A stretch of 38,828 bases of DNA. It comes from Bacillota bacterium. Lineage in GTDB: Bacteria > Bacillota > Clostridia > Oscillospirales > Ruminococcaceae. The translations under genes were made by a program, and so were the position numbers. Below the pieces are notes generated by a model. That model was not told the DNA's origin and ran no database searches. It saw only the letters and a program-made list of their open reading frames with translations. Location of the stretch: assembly GCA_023443315.1 (NCBI GenBank), contig JAEZVA010000016.1:1-38828 (forward strand), in the 5' to 3' direction. This document shows positions 11,660 through 19,128 of the stretch, piece after piece (position 1 is the first letter of the stretch; each line of letters starts with the position of its first letter).

Positions 11660-12169
11660 ATGACACAGGAACATTTTAATACGATGGTCGTGCAGTACGA
11701 ACGCCTTGTGTTTACCGTTTGCTATCAGCTCGTGAAGAACTACGAGGAGGCGCAGAACCTGACGCAGGAGACCTTTCTTTCGGCATACTGCCATATTGAA
11801 AGCTGCGAAGAGGATAAGGTAAAGCCCTGGCTTGCCCGTATTGCAACCAACAAAGCCAAAGACTTTTTAAAAAGCGCTTATTACCGTCACACCGTACTAA
11901 GCGACACCCCGGTTGGCGAGAACGTTGTCTCGCGCGAGCGATTACCCGACGACATTGTAATGACAAGCGAACAGGAGACACTCATTAAAAACAGAATCTA
12001 CTCTTTAAAAGAGCCCTATCTAAAGGTAAGTGTTATGTACTTTATAGAAGAAAAAACGATTGATGAGATCGCCCTGGCGCTAAAGCGACCCAAAAAAACC
12101 GTACAAACGCAGCTATACCGCGCAAAGCTCAGTCTGCAGGATATGCTGAAAGGAGAGATGAACGGATGA
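11660..12169 (+). CDS. ECF-family RNA polymerase sigma factor
   Basis: This 169-residue protein has the two-domain plan of extracytoplasmic-function sigma factors, which redirect RNA polymerase in response to envelope signals. Region 2 spans about residues 8-75 (YERLVFTVCYQLVKNYEEAQ and the LTQETFLSAY segment). Region 4 with its helix-turn-helix spans about 115-165 (TIDEIALALKRPKKTVQTQL and the following YRAKLSLQ). The start at 11660 has only a weak upstream ribosome site. Its stop overlaps the start of the next gene, a zinc-finger membrane protein, by 4 bp, the usual arrangement with a cognate anti-sigma factor. The specific ECF group was not identified. Confidence 0.92.
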   Translation: MTQEHFNTMVVQYERLVFTVCYQLVKNYEEAQNLTQETFLSAYCHIESCEEDKVKPWLARIATNKAKDFLKSAYYRHTVLSDTPVGENVVSRERLPDDIVMTSEQETLIKNRIYSLKEPYLKVSVMYFIEEKTIDEIALALKRPKKTVQTQLYRAKLSLQDMLKGEMNG

Positions 12170-12654
12170 ACGAATACTTTAACCAGGACGGACACATAAC
12201 CCCCTTTGCGCTTGGCTCACTTGTGCACGAAACGCAGCTTGACGAGCTCGCCCGTTTGGAGCTTTCCGAGCATCTCTCGTTTTGCGACCGCTGCCTAGAC
12301 GCTTATATGGTGATGCTCGACGACAGTCTGCTGATTGACCCGCCGCAGACACAGGTACAGACCATTATAAAGCGGGTAAAACAAAAGGCGCGCATCTTGT
12401 TTTTTAATAAGTATACCCGCGTTGCCGTTGCGGCTTGCCTTGCAATTACGTTGTGGACCACAGGGGTGTTTAGCACAGAATTTGCGGAGAAAAACAGCCA
12501 GCTGATTGCCTCGGTCGGCAGCAGCGCCGCGACGCTGACCACCCGCATCTCGCAGTGGACGGACGATGTGACCCACGACCTGCAATCCTATTTTAACTTT
12601 GATGAATTGCGATTCTTTGATACGAAAGGAGATACCCTAAATGAAAAAGAGTAG
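12166..12654 (+). CDS. Putative membrane-bound anti-sigma factor (zinc-finger type)
   Basis: This 162-residue protein probably holds the preceding sigma factor inactive at the membrane. The N-terminal half has a HLSFCDRC motif at about residues 36-43, matching the HxxxCxxC of ZAS-type anti-sigma domains. One membrane segment follows at about residues 88-105 (VAVAACLAITLWTTGVF), leaving a C-terminal external part of about 55 residues. The ATG overlaps the sigma stop (ATGA), which suggests coupled translation and balanced amounts. No regulated-proteolysis site was identified. Confidence 0.8.
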   Translation: MNEYFNQDGHITPFALGSLVHETQLDELARLELSEHLSFCDRCLDAYMVMLDDSLLIDPPQTQVQTIIKRVKQKARILFFNKYTRVAVAACLAITLWTTGVFSTEFAEKNSQLIASVGSSAATLTTRISQWTDDVTHDLQSYFNFDELRFFDTKGDTLNEKE

Positions 12655-13195
12655 GTTCTTGATTTTTATGTGCTCCCTAATCCCCGGTGCGGGAGAGATG
12701 TATCTTGGCATGATGAAGACGGGTGTAGTGACCATGTCGGCATTCTTCGGCATTATTCTCATCGCGGCGTTTCTTCGGTTTGAGTATATTCTGCTCGCTC
12801 TGCCCGTGCTGTGGTTTTATTCCTTCTTTACCGTGCACAACCACAAAAATTTTGCACCCGAGTGGCTAAGGCAGAAGGACGACCGCATGTTTTCGGGTTC
12901 GGAGGGCTTTTTTGAAGGTCGCCTAAAACCGCTGTTTGAAAAACGGCATAAGATTATTGGAATTGCGCTCATTGCGTTTGGCGGTTATGCGTTGTTTGAC
13001 AACTTCGTCTCGCCGTTTCTATACGACCTGCGCGACCTGATCCCCTCGCTGTATACCCTGCTGCGCAATCTGCCCACGCTGCTTGTATCAGTGGCAATTA
13101 TCGTGCTTGGCGTGTATCTGCTAAGGGGCAAAAAGGAGCCCGCACCTATTGCCGAGGATGACCTGACCCAATACGGAGGTGGCGGCAATGAGTAA
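12641..13195 (+). CDS. Multi-pass membrane protein of the ECF operon (LiaI/LiaF-like membrane region)
   Basis: This 184-residue membrane protein begins with a short hydrophobic segment around SLIPGAGEMYLG, followed by a second (MSAFFGIILIAAFL) and a third. A basic/acidic stretch (about residues 70-105) separates these from a C-terminal pair of helices (IIGIALIAFGGYALF and LPTLLVSVAIIVLGVYLL). The latter pair resembles the small membrane region of LiaI/LiaF and DUF5668 proteins; this family placement is tentative. It overlaps the anti-sigma gene by 14 bp and the next gene by 8 bp, so it belongs to the same operon, probably in envelope-stress sensing. Confidence 0.75.
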   Translation: MKKSRFLIFMCSLIPGAGEMYLGMMKTGVVTMSAFFGIILIAAFLRFEYILLALPVLWFYSFFTVHNHKNFAPEWLRQKDDRMFSGSEGFFEGRLKPLFEKRHKIIGIALIAFGGYALFDNFVSPFLYDLRDLIPSLYTLLRNLPTLLVSVAIIVLGVYLLRGKKEPAPIAEDDLTQYGGGGNE

Positions 13196-14051
13196 CGACA
13201 CGGTATATACCGCGCCCCCTGCGCCCGCTTCCCCACCAACCGCGTCACCCCTGCCGGTGCAACCCCCAAAGATTCGGCGGGTTGGAACGTTTACGATGGG
13301 GCTTAGCCTGATGGCAACAGGCGGCGCTGCAATCTATAGCCTATTTAACCCTTCGGTTAACCTGTTAACCATATTCCGATTTGCCCCTGCCATCCTGATT
13401 TTTCTTGGAATTGAAATCTTGGTGTTTGCGATTATCGGTGGTTCGAGGCTCAAATACGACTTTTTAAGTATGGTGGTCTGCACGCTGCTCATCGGCACCA
13501 CGTTGTGCCTGAGTGCGATTCCTTTTGCATACACGCATTGGGGTCCCGAGCGCAGCTATACCGAAAACCGATTGGAGGGTGAGCTGTACGACCTGTGCTA
13601 TCAGCAGCTGGGAAACAACAGCAATGTATCGACGGTTTCGGTATCGGTAGACCTGCGCACCAGGATGGCGGACGAAAGCCTTACCGTCTCTTCTCTTGCC
13701 CCGGGCGACTGGGTTCGCTGCACCGTTGAGCTCGACGGCGATTATTCTTCCACCATGGCATTTGCAGAGAGCTGCAAAACCGTGATGAGTAAGCTGTTAA
13801 AAACCGGTGCCGAGTTTGATAGCGTGATGTTTACATCGGATGGGAATGTCTACTACGAGCTTGAACTAAACGGGCGGTATCGCCAGAGCATGACGGCAGA
13901 CAAGCTGGAGCAGCTCGTTACCGCTTCACCCCAGACGGATGAGACTATTACGGACGAAGAACCCGTTGATCAGGCGGAGGAATCGGAGGGTGTACCCGCT
14001 TCTTCAGAGCCGGAAACACCCGACCCGCCCAGCACACCCAGCGTGTTGTAA
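13188..14051 (+). CDS. Membrane protein with external domain and acidic tail, end of ECF operon
   Basis: This 287-residue protein is of unknown function. A Pro-rich cytoplasmic N-terminus (about 25 residues) precedes three membrane segments at about 30-105, of which the first two again look LiaF/DUF5668-like. A presumed external domain of about 135 residues follows, then a tail rich in Glu, Asp, Pro and Ser. The start is the ATG at 13188, because GGAGG is 8 bp upstream; an upstream GTG would lie on that site. It overlaps the previous stop by 8 bp and ends before the terminator at 14097-14124. Confidence 0.75.
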   Translation: MSNDTVYTAPPAPASPPTASPLPVQPPKIRRVGTFTMGLSLMATGGAAIYSLFNPSVNLLTIFRFAPAILIFLGIEILVFAIIGGSRLKYDFLSMVVCTLLIGTTLCLSAIPFAYTHWGPERSYTENRLEGELYDLCYQQLGNNSNVSTVSVSVDLRTRMADESLTVSSLAPGDWVRCTVELDGDYSSTMAFAESCKTVMSKLLKTGAEFDSVMFTSDGNVYYELELNGRYRQSMTADKLEQLVTASPQTDETITDEEPVDQAEESEGVPASSEPETPDPPSTPSVL

Positions 14052-14096
14052 CCGATATAGCAATGCAATGCTTTGCTTCTTATTCGAATATAGTAC

Positions 14097-14124
14097 AAAA
14101 AAGCAGCCGCGCGGCTGCTTTTTT
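14097..14124. terminator. Bidirectional intrinsic terminator
   Basis: A perfect 28-nt palindrome, with A6 on the left arm and T6 on the right, surrounds GCAGCCGC/GCGGCTGC. It works on both strands: it ends the ECF operon (plus) and the converging acyl-CoA thioesterase gene (minus, stop at 14146). Confidence 0.9.
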
Positions 14125-14145
14125 ATTTTGTAGTTGATGTAACCG

Positions 14146-14625
14146 TTAATACGCTTCGATGCGACGTTGTTTTCTAAGGGCATGGCGTCTTTCGCCGGCT
14201 TCCCATTCCCATTTATCCTGCTCTGTTTCAAGAATTAGTCCGCGAACGGCGGTGGGGCGTTCGCTCTCATCCAGGGCGACAAGCACCAGGTACGCGGTGT
14301 TAACGAGCTGTCGACGACCGGACAGGTCTTCAGCAAAGGTATCCACCCGCACCTCCATCGAGGTTTTGCCCACATGGGTAATGCGTCCCTTGAGCAGGAT
14401 GGTCGTGTTGACATATGCCGCGGATTTGAACTGAAGGTTGTCTATTGCCGCCGTTGTCACGTTGCAGCCAGAGTGACGGCGTGCCACCACTGCTGCAACC
14501 ACATCAATCCACTCCATCAGCCTTCCGCCGAACAGGCGGTTGTAGCCGTTGATATGCTCCGGCATTAAAATCTGTATCTGCTCCGTAACCGAATCACTGA
14601 CGCGTTTTGGCTCAAGCTGCTCCAT
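14146..14625 (-). CDS. Acyl-CoA thioesterase (hotdog fold)
   Basis: This 159-residue protein belongs to the YkhA/YciA-type hotdog thioesterases, which hydrolyse acyl-CoA to free acid and CoA. The signature GGRLMEWIDVVAAVVARRHS, with the preceding Asn-rich turn NGYNRLF, is at about residues 26-51. The central strand and helix pattern (AYVNTTILLKGRITHVGKTS) also fits. The ATG at 14625 has GGGGAGGAG 6 bp upstream. It is a single-gene unit with an extended -10 promoter at 14669-14674 and a shared terminator. The substrate range cannot be read from the sequence. Confidence 0.88.
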   Translation of the reverse strand: MEQLEPKRVSDSVTEQIQILMPEHINGYNRLFGGRLMEWIDVVAAVVARRHSGCNVTTAAIDNLQFKSAAYVNTTILLKGRITHVGKTSMEVRVDTFAEDLSGRRQLVNTAYLVLVALDESERPTAVRGLILETEQDKWEWEAGERRHALRKQRRIEAY

Positions 14626-14668
14626 GGAATTGCTCCTCCCCTTTGTTCGGGTATCATTGTTAGAAAAT

Positions 14669-14697
14669 ATTATACCACAATTACTTGTTTGTTTTAC
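14669..14697 (-). promoter_or_regulatory. Extended -10 promoter of the thioesterase gene
   Basis: On the minus strand TATAAT (14669-14674) is preceded by TGG, an extended -10. No good -35 hexamer is present at 17-18 bp, so recognition would rely on the extended -10. It lies 44 bp upstream of the ATG. Confidence 0.5.
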
Positions 14698-14818
14698 AGC
14701 CTTACGAAAGAATCAGAACAAAAAATGGATTTTTACTTGTTTGGCAATAAAAACTATGCAACTTTTACGTTTTCAAACTGTATTACAGATACCGCCCTCA
14801 TTTGCACTGCCGCATAGC

Positions 14819-14870
14819 CGCTAAGGAAATAGCGAATTAACCCGAAAAATTCCCGAATTAACAGGGTTAA
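14819..14870 (+). repeat. Direct and inverted repeats upstream of the lysis cassette
   Basis: CGAATTAAC occurs at 14833-14841 and again at 14854-14862, exactly 21 bp apart (two helical turns). An inverted pair, TTAACCC (14837-14843) and GGGTTAA (14864-14870), overlaps them. A small hairpin CGCTA/TAGCG is at 14819-14823 and 14830-14834. The spacing suggests an operator read from one face of the DNA; the binding protein is unknown. Confidence 0.45.
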
Positions 14871-14935
14871 GTTCCTTTTCCGTTATACACACCGAACCGT
14901 AATCAGAATAAAATAGAACGAAGAGGTGAAAAAAC

Positions 14936-15145
14936 ATGGAAACCCCAAGCATGGAATTTTGGATACAGATCGTCATCTACGCCATCACGTTCGGCGTGGT
15001 GTATGGTCAGCTTCAGACCAAGATAAAGTATATCGAAAAGCAGCTTGAAAAGCATAATAATTTCATAGAAAGACTATATAAATTAGAAGAAAGCACAAAA
15101 CTTGCGCACGGTCGCATTGATGAATTAAAGGAGGATTTGAGATGA
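14936..15145 (+). CDS. XhlA-like lysis accessory protein
   Basis: This 69-residue protein has one N-terminal membrane segment (about residues 7-25) followed by a charged helix likely to form a coiled coil (KIKYIEKQLEKHNNFIERLY onward). That layout is like XhlA (haemolysin-XhlA family), which accompanies holins in Bacillus phage PBSX-type lysis modules. GAGGTGA lies 6 bp before the ATG. Its stop overlaps the holin start by 4 bp. The family call rests on shape and neighbours, since so short a protein gives little else. Confidence 0.7.
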   Translation: METPSMEFWIQIVIYAITFGVVYGQLQTKIKYIEKQLEKHNNFIERLYKLEESTKLAHGRIDELKEDLR

Positions 15146-15438
15146 GTGATTATTCCGTATTCATTAAGCCTGAGCTACTAATCCTGATTCCTGTGTTGTA
15201 TTTTATTGGGATAGGGCTTAAAAAGAGCGAGCATGTCAAGGATAAGTATATCCCCATAAGCCTTGGTGGCGCGGGCGTTTTACTTGCCGTCATCTGGGTA
15301 ATCGCAACCACTGTCATCACAGGGTTTCAGGATGTTCTGATGGGTCTTTTTGTGGGGTTGACACAAGGGGTGCTTTGCGCGGCCGGCAGCGTATACTTTG
15401 ACCAGACCGTCATGAAGCAGCCAAACAGAACGGACTAG
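15142..15438 (+). CDS. Phage-type holin
   Basis: This 98-residue protein has three hydrophobic segments (about residues 9-25, 38-60 and 63-85) and a short polar tail, typical of holins, which form membrane lesions that release endolysin. The start MSDYSVFIKPELLILIPVLY resembles the Hol44-like holin family (Phage_holin_5_2) found in clostridial prophages. The ATG has GGAGG upstream and overlaps the previous stop. An amidase follows after 34 bp, giving the order expected of a phage lysis module. Confidence 0.82.
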   Translation: MSDYSVFIKPELLILIPVLYFIGIGLKKSEHVKDKYIPISLGGAGVLLAVIWVIATTVITGFQDVLMGLFVGLTQGVLCAAGSVYFDQTVMKQPNRTD

Positions 15439-15472
15439 TTGTGGTGGCTGATAATTAGAAGGGAGAACGCCG

Positions 15473-16129
15473 ATGCCAAAGGTATGTATTGACCCCGGTC
15501 ATGGCGCGAACGACCCGGGCACCACATTGGGTAAACGTATGGAAAAGGACGACAACCTTGCACTGGGGCTCGAGCTGAACCGACAATTCCTTGCACAGGG
15601 GTGGCAGACGGTACTGACGCGAAACGACGACAGCAGAATCATCCTTGCGCACCGAACAGCGCTTGCCAACAACGAAAACTGCGATCTATTTCTTTCCTGC
15701 CACCGCAACGGGTTTAAAGACTCTTCTGCGAATGGTGTGGAAATCTGGCTGCATTCTCAGGCCCCGCAGACCTATAAGGATTGGGGGGCGGGCATTTTAT
15801 CCCGCCTTGCGGCGCTTGGCTTTACAAACCGGGGGGTGAAGCTAGGGCATGCGAGCGGCAGCGGAGAGTACGCCATAAACCGCGATACCGTAATGCCCAG
15901 CATGCTGCTGGAGCTTGGGTTTGTGACAAGCGACAAGGACAATGCCATATTCGACGAGAATACTAAGGCGATTTGCGATGCCATCGTACGCGGTTGCAGC
16001 AGCTTCTTGGGTTACGCGTACAACGAAAACCCGGTAGATCCCCAACCGCCGCCCGACGGCAAAACGTATACCTTAAACGCCACCAAATTGCGAGAGCAAG
16101 GCTTTACAAGTATCGAGATTTCGTTATAA
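15473..16129 (+). CDS. N-acetylmuramoyl-L-alanine amidase (endolysin-like)
   Basis: This 218-residue enzyme cleaves the bond between N-acetylmuramic acid and L-alanine in peptidoglycan. It is an Amidase_3 zinc enzyme: the ligands are likely His10 (DPGHG), Glu24 and His77 (SCHRN), with catalytic Glu147 (LELGFV). The domain fills residues 1-180. A Pro-rich linker leads to a tail of only about 22 residues, so a wall-binding domain seems missing or cut short. There is no signal peptide, as expected if export depends on the adjacent holin. GAAGGGAG precedes the ATG, and a terminator follows at 16136-16169. Confidence 0.9.
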   Translation: MPKVCIDPGHGANDPGTTLGKRMEKDDNLALGLELNRQFLAQGWQTVLTRNDDSRIILAHRTALANNENCDLFLSCHRNGFKDSSANGVEIWLHSQAPQTYKDWGAGILSRLAALGFTNRGVKLGHASGSGEYAINRDTVMPSMLLELGFVTSDKDNAIFDENTKAICDAIVRGCSSFLGYAYNENPVDPQPPPDGKTYTLNATKLREQGFTSIEISL

Positions 16130-16135
16130 CGGTTC

Positions 16136-16169
16136 ACGGGGCGAACGCCATGCGCGTTCTCCCCGTTTT
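16136..16169 (+). terminator. Intrinsic terminator of the lysis cassette
   Basis: ACGGGG (16136-16141) and GAACGC (16143-16148) pair with GCGTTC (16154-16159) and CCCCGT (16161-16166), with one mismatch and a 5-nt loop, followed by TTTT. It begins 7 bp after the amidase stop and lies just before the end of the converging rqcH gene. Confidence 0.8.
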
Positions 16170-16178
16170 GTATGCTAC

Positions 16179-17939
16179 CTATTTCTCCTCCAGCGCGGCG
16201 ACCTGCTGTGCCGTTGGGGACACAAAGATGGTTTTGTACGGGTCGTATATCACAAAGCCGGGCTTTGCGCCCTGCGGCTTTTTGACGTTCTTTATCTCGG
16301 TGTAATCCACCGGCACCTGTGCGCTTTCGCGCGCCTTGCTGTGGTACGCCGCTATCATCGCCGCCTGCTCCATCGCAAGCGGGGTCGGCGTCTTGCCGTC
16401 GGTGACGAGCACGGTGTGAGAGCCGGGTATCACGTGGGTGTGCATCCAGATATCCTGCTTCTTTGCATCGCGCAATGTCAGGCGGTCGTTGGCGATGTTG
16501 TTGCGCCCGACCAAGATTAAAAAGCCATCGGAGGAGCGGTAGCGCAGCGGACCCTGTAGCTTCGTCTTTGCCGCCTTTGCCTGACCGCGCCGACGCAGAT
16601 AGCCCTGCGCAATCAGTTCCTCACGTACCTCAAGCAGCTCTTGCTCGCCCGCGCTTCGATTCAGCACGTCCAGCACCGATTCCAGATACGAAAGCTCCTG
16701 CTCGCCCAAGGCAATCTGCTCCTTCAGCTTATCCTCCGCGGTCGCAGCCTTTCGGTACTCCTGGTAATACCGTTGCACATTCTGCCGGGGTGTGAGCATG
16801 GGGTCAAGCGCGATCTCTACCTCTGGCAGCTCCTGTTCGTAGAAGTTCTCTACCCGTGCAAACAGGTCGCCCTTTGCAACGCGGTAGATGTTTGCGCTCA
16901 GCAGGTCGCCTTTTATCTTAAGCTCCTGGCGACCCTTGGAGGTCTTAAGCTCCTCGCGCTGGTTTGCGACCCGACGGGTGGTGCGCTCCAACGTGCCGGT
17001 TAACTGTTTTAGCAGATCGTGACAGCGCTGCCGCATACGCTCGATGCGCCCGCGCTCGCAATAGAATACATCAAGTAGCTCCGAAAAGGTTTCGTACTCT
17101 ACCGTTTGCAGTTTGCCCCCGTACTGGTTGATAGAAAGGAACGAAAAGTCCATCGGCTTGCCCGTTTCGTCAAGTACCACGGTGGGGGTGGCATTGCCGT
17201 TTTGCAGGATGTCGGCTACGCTCCTTACAAAAAAGGCAAGGCGATCCCAATGCTCCTTTGTAAGCTCGCTTTTGAGCAGCGGCACACCTCTCGTGGCAAA
17301 CGACGCGATCTCCCGCGCAAGAATTGGCGAAACGCCCTCGAGCACCGACATGAGCACCTTAGAAAGCTCGCCGTCGCGCGCGTCTGTTACGGCACGTACC
17401 ACATCCTGTGGGTCGGTGTCTAGCAGACTAAGCCGCGCCTGAGACGGGGGCAGTGTATAGGTCATTCCGGGCAGAATCTGCCTCACGCTGGAGGTCTCTA
17501 ACCCCACGCGCTTGACCGAGTCGATAATCCTGCCGCCCTCGCCGATAAAGATAATGTTCGAGTGCCTGCCCATAATCTCGATGCACAGCGTTAGCGTGAC
17601 GGCATCGCCCATCTCGCTGGTCGCGGCAAAATCCAAAAACAGCACACGATCGAGCCCCTGCTGGCGCACGGCGCACAGCCGTGCCCCCGAAAGGTGCTTG
17701 CGCAGCAGCATACAGAACATGGGCGGAGTCTGCGGGTTTTCGGGCGCGTTCTGTGTAAAATGAATCCGCGCGCCCTCTGCGCCCGCACTCAGCAAAAGCC
17801 GCACGTTGCCGCCCTTTGCACGCATCTGTATAATTAGCTCGTCCTTTGAGGGCTTGTGAATCTTATCCACCCTTGCGTCAAGCGCAGTCTGCGAAATCTC
17901 GCGCCCAATCAGCGACAGGGTAGCTCCGTCAAGTGCCAT
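16179..17939 (-). CDS. rqcH: Ribosome-rescue factor RqcH (NFACT family)
   Basis: This 586-residue protein is the bacterial Rqc2/NEMF homologue. It binds stalled 50S subunits carrying peptidyl-tRNA and recruits tRNA-Ala to add C-terminal alanine tails as degradation marks. The NFACT-N domain starts MALDGATLSLIGREISQTAL; the Asp-Arg pair important in homologues is seen in QQGLDRVLFLDF. A central helical coiled-coil region (about 280-440) precedes the NFACT-R domain (about 455-570: YRSSDGFLILVGRNNIANDR onward). Older names are FbpA or fibronectin-binding protein. The ATG at 17939 has GGAG 7 bp upstream. The nif3 gene is only 60 bp upstream, but a terminator-like hairpin lies between. Confidence 0.93.
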   Translation of the reverse strand: MALDGATLSLIGREISQTALDARVDKIHKPSKDELIIQMRAKGGNVRLLLSAGAEGARIHFTQNAPENPQTPPMFCMLLRKHLSGARLCAVRQQGLDRVLFLDFAATSEMGDAVTLTLCIEIMGRHSNIIFIGEGGRIIDSVKRVGLETSSVRQILPGMTYTLPPSQARLSLLDTDPQDVVRAVTDARDGELSKVLMSVLEGVSPILAREIASFATRGVPLLKSELTKEHWDRLAFFVRSVADILQNGNATPTVVLDETGKPMDFSFLSINQYGGKLQTVEYETFSELLDVFYCERGRIERMRQRCHDLLKQLTGTLERTTRRVANQREELKTSKGRQELKIKGDLLSANIYRVAKGDLFARVENFYEQELPEVEIALDPMLTPRQNVQRYYQEYRKAATAEDKLKEQIALGEQELSYLESVLDVLNRSAGEQELLEVREELIAQGYLRRRGQAKAAKTKLQGPLRYRSSDGFLILVGRNNIANDRLTLRDAKKQDIWMHTHVIPGSHTVLVTDGKTPTPLAMEQAAMIAAYHSKARESAQVPVDYTEIKNVKKPQGAKPGFVIYDPYKTIFVSPTAQQVAALEEK

Positions 17940-17960
17940 ACCGCATTCTCCGTTTCAAAA

Positions 17961-17995
17961 AATCAGGCGCGCCGCCATCGGTTTTAGCGGCGCGC
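17961..17995 (-). terminator. Terminator-like hairpin between nif3 and rqcH
   Basis: GCGCGCCGC (17967-17975) and GCGGCGCGC (17987-17995) form a perfect 9-bp GC stem with an 11-nt loop. On the minus strand CTGA and then six T follow. It begins 5 nt after the nif3-family stop and ends about 20 nt before the rqcH ribosome site, so it probably lowers rather than blocks rqcH expression. Confidence 0.7.
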
Positions 17996-17999
17996 GGCA

Positions 18000-19094
18000 T
18001 TATACATAACTAATCGGTTCCATAGAGGATTTACCGAGGATAAACTCCACGTCAGAAAACTGGTTTTGCAAGCGGTTTTTCAGCACCGAAACCGCCAGCA
18101 TCTCTGTGGCAAAATGCCCCGCGTCCACAAGCGTAATGTCTTTGTTTTTTGCGTCAATAAACACATTGTGCTTGACGTCACCCGTCACATAGGCATCACA
18201 GCCCGCAGCAATGGCAGACGAAAGGTACTCCCCGCCCGAACCGCCGCACACCGCAACCGTCTTAACCGGCGCGCTGCCTTTGGTGTACCGCACACCCCTT
18301 GCACGGATGCGCTGCGCGACAAAAGCGGCAAAGTCGTCGGCGTTCATCGGCTTATCGAGCACGCCCACCCTGCCTAGGGAGATGCTGTCCTTCATGGCGT
18401 GGTTAATAAAGATATCGTAGGCGGGCTCCTCGTAGGGGTGCGCCTTTTTCATGGTGGCAACCACGGAAGAGAGTCGGCTCTTGGGGCAAATCATCTCAAT
18501 GCGTGCCTCGCGCACCTCCTTGGCGGTGCCAAGCTTGCCGATAAACGGGTGCGCCTGCTCCCCGGGGCGGAACATCCCCTTGCCGGTAACCTCAAACGAG
18601 CAGTCGGTGTAGTTGCCGTATGCCCCCGCACCTGCTGCAGCCATGGCACGTTTCACATTATCGGCATCCTTCTTGGGGACAAACACCACAATCTTAAAGT
18701 ACTCGTCGGTGGGGATGCTTTTGAGCCCCTTAAGCTGTCTAAGCCCCAGCGCCTGTGCGAGCACATCGTTTACCCCGCCTTGGGCTAGGTCAAGGTTCGT
18801 ATGTGCGCATATGGCGGAGATGTCGTGCTTAATCATGCGGTATACCACCGGCTCGCTCTGCGCGGTAACCGATTTTATCGCGTCGAATATAACGGGGTGA
18901 TGGCTGATAATCAGGCGTGCGCCCGATATCACCGCCTCGTTGACCACATCGTTCGTGATGTCTAGGGCAAGCAGGCACTTTGTCACCTGCTGCTGCTTGT
19001 CGCCGGTCAAAAGACCGGAGTTGTCCCATTTTTCCTGTTGCTTAAAGGGTGCTATCCGGTCAAGGTAGCCGTAGATTTCGCCAACCGATGCCAT
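18000..19094 (-). CDS. Nif3-like dinuclear metal-centre protein (YqfO family)
   Basis: This 364-residue protein belongs to the Nif3/DUF34 family, toroidal hexamers with a two-metal site and a debated biochemical role (links to GTP cyclohydrolase I type 1B or metal handling have been proposed). Likely metal ligands are seen in ISHHPVIF, CAHTNLD and GHFATEM. The length matches the longer B. subtilis YqfO type, with an inserted PII/CutA-like domain at about residues 130-230 containing MKKAHPYEEPAYDIF. It follows trmK by 34 bp, the same pair as yqfN-yqfO in B. subtilis. Confidence 0.92.
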   Translation of the reverse strand: MASVGEIYGYLDRIAPFKQQEKWDNSGLLTGDKQQQVTKCLLALDITNDVVNEAVISGARLIISHHPVIFDAIKSVTAQSEPVVYRMIKHDISAICAHTNLDLAQGGVNDVLAQALGLRQLKGLKSIPTDEYFKIVVFVPKKDADNVKRAMAAAGAGAYGNYTDCSFEVTGKGMFRPGEQAHPFIGKLGTAKEVREARIEMICPKSRLSSVVATMKKAHPYEEPAYDIFINHAMKDSISLGRVGVLDKPMNADDFAAFVAQRIRARGVRYTKGSAPVKTVAVCGGSGGEYLSSAIAAGCDAYVTGDVKHNVFIDAKNKDITLVDAGHFATEMLAVSVLKNRLQNQFSDVEFILGKSSMEPISYV

Positions 19095-19128
19095 AGTTGC
19101 TCCCCCCTTCTGGTTTGAATGTACTTAG

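Larger units (their letters stand above)
14626..14935. other. Intergenic region between the thioesterase and the lysis cassette
   Basis: These 310 bp separate divergent genes. The left part holds the thioesterase promoter. The right part, 14819-14870, holds repeats next to the lysis cassette, listed separately. No strong sigA promoter for the plus-strand genes was found, and no protein gene or known RNA is seen. Confidence 0.6.

Noticed and set aside
14936..16129. An intact prophage
   Set aside because: Only the lysis genes are present; flanking genes on both sides are ordinary chromosomal genes.
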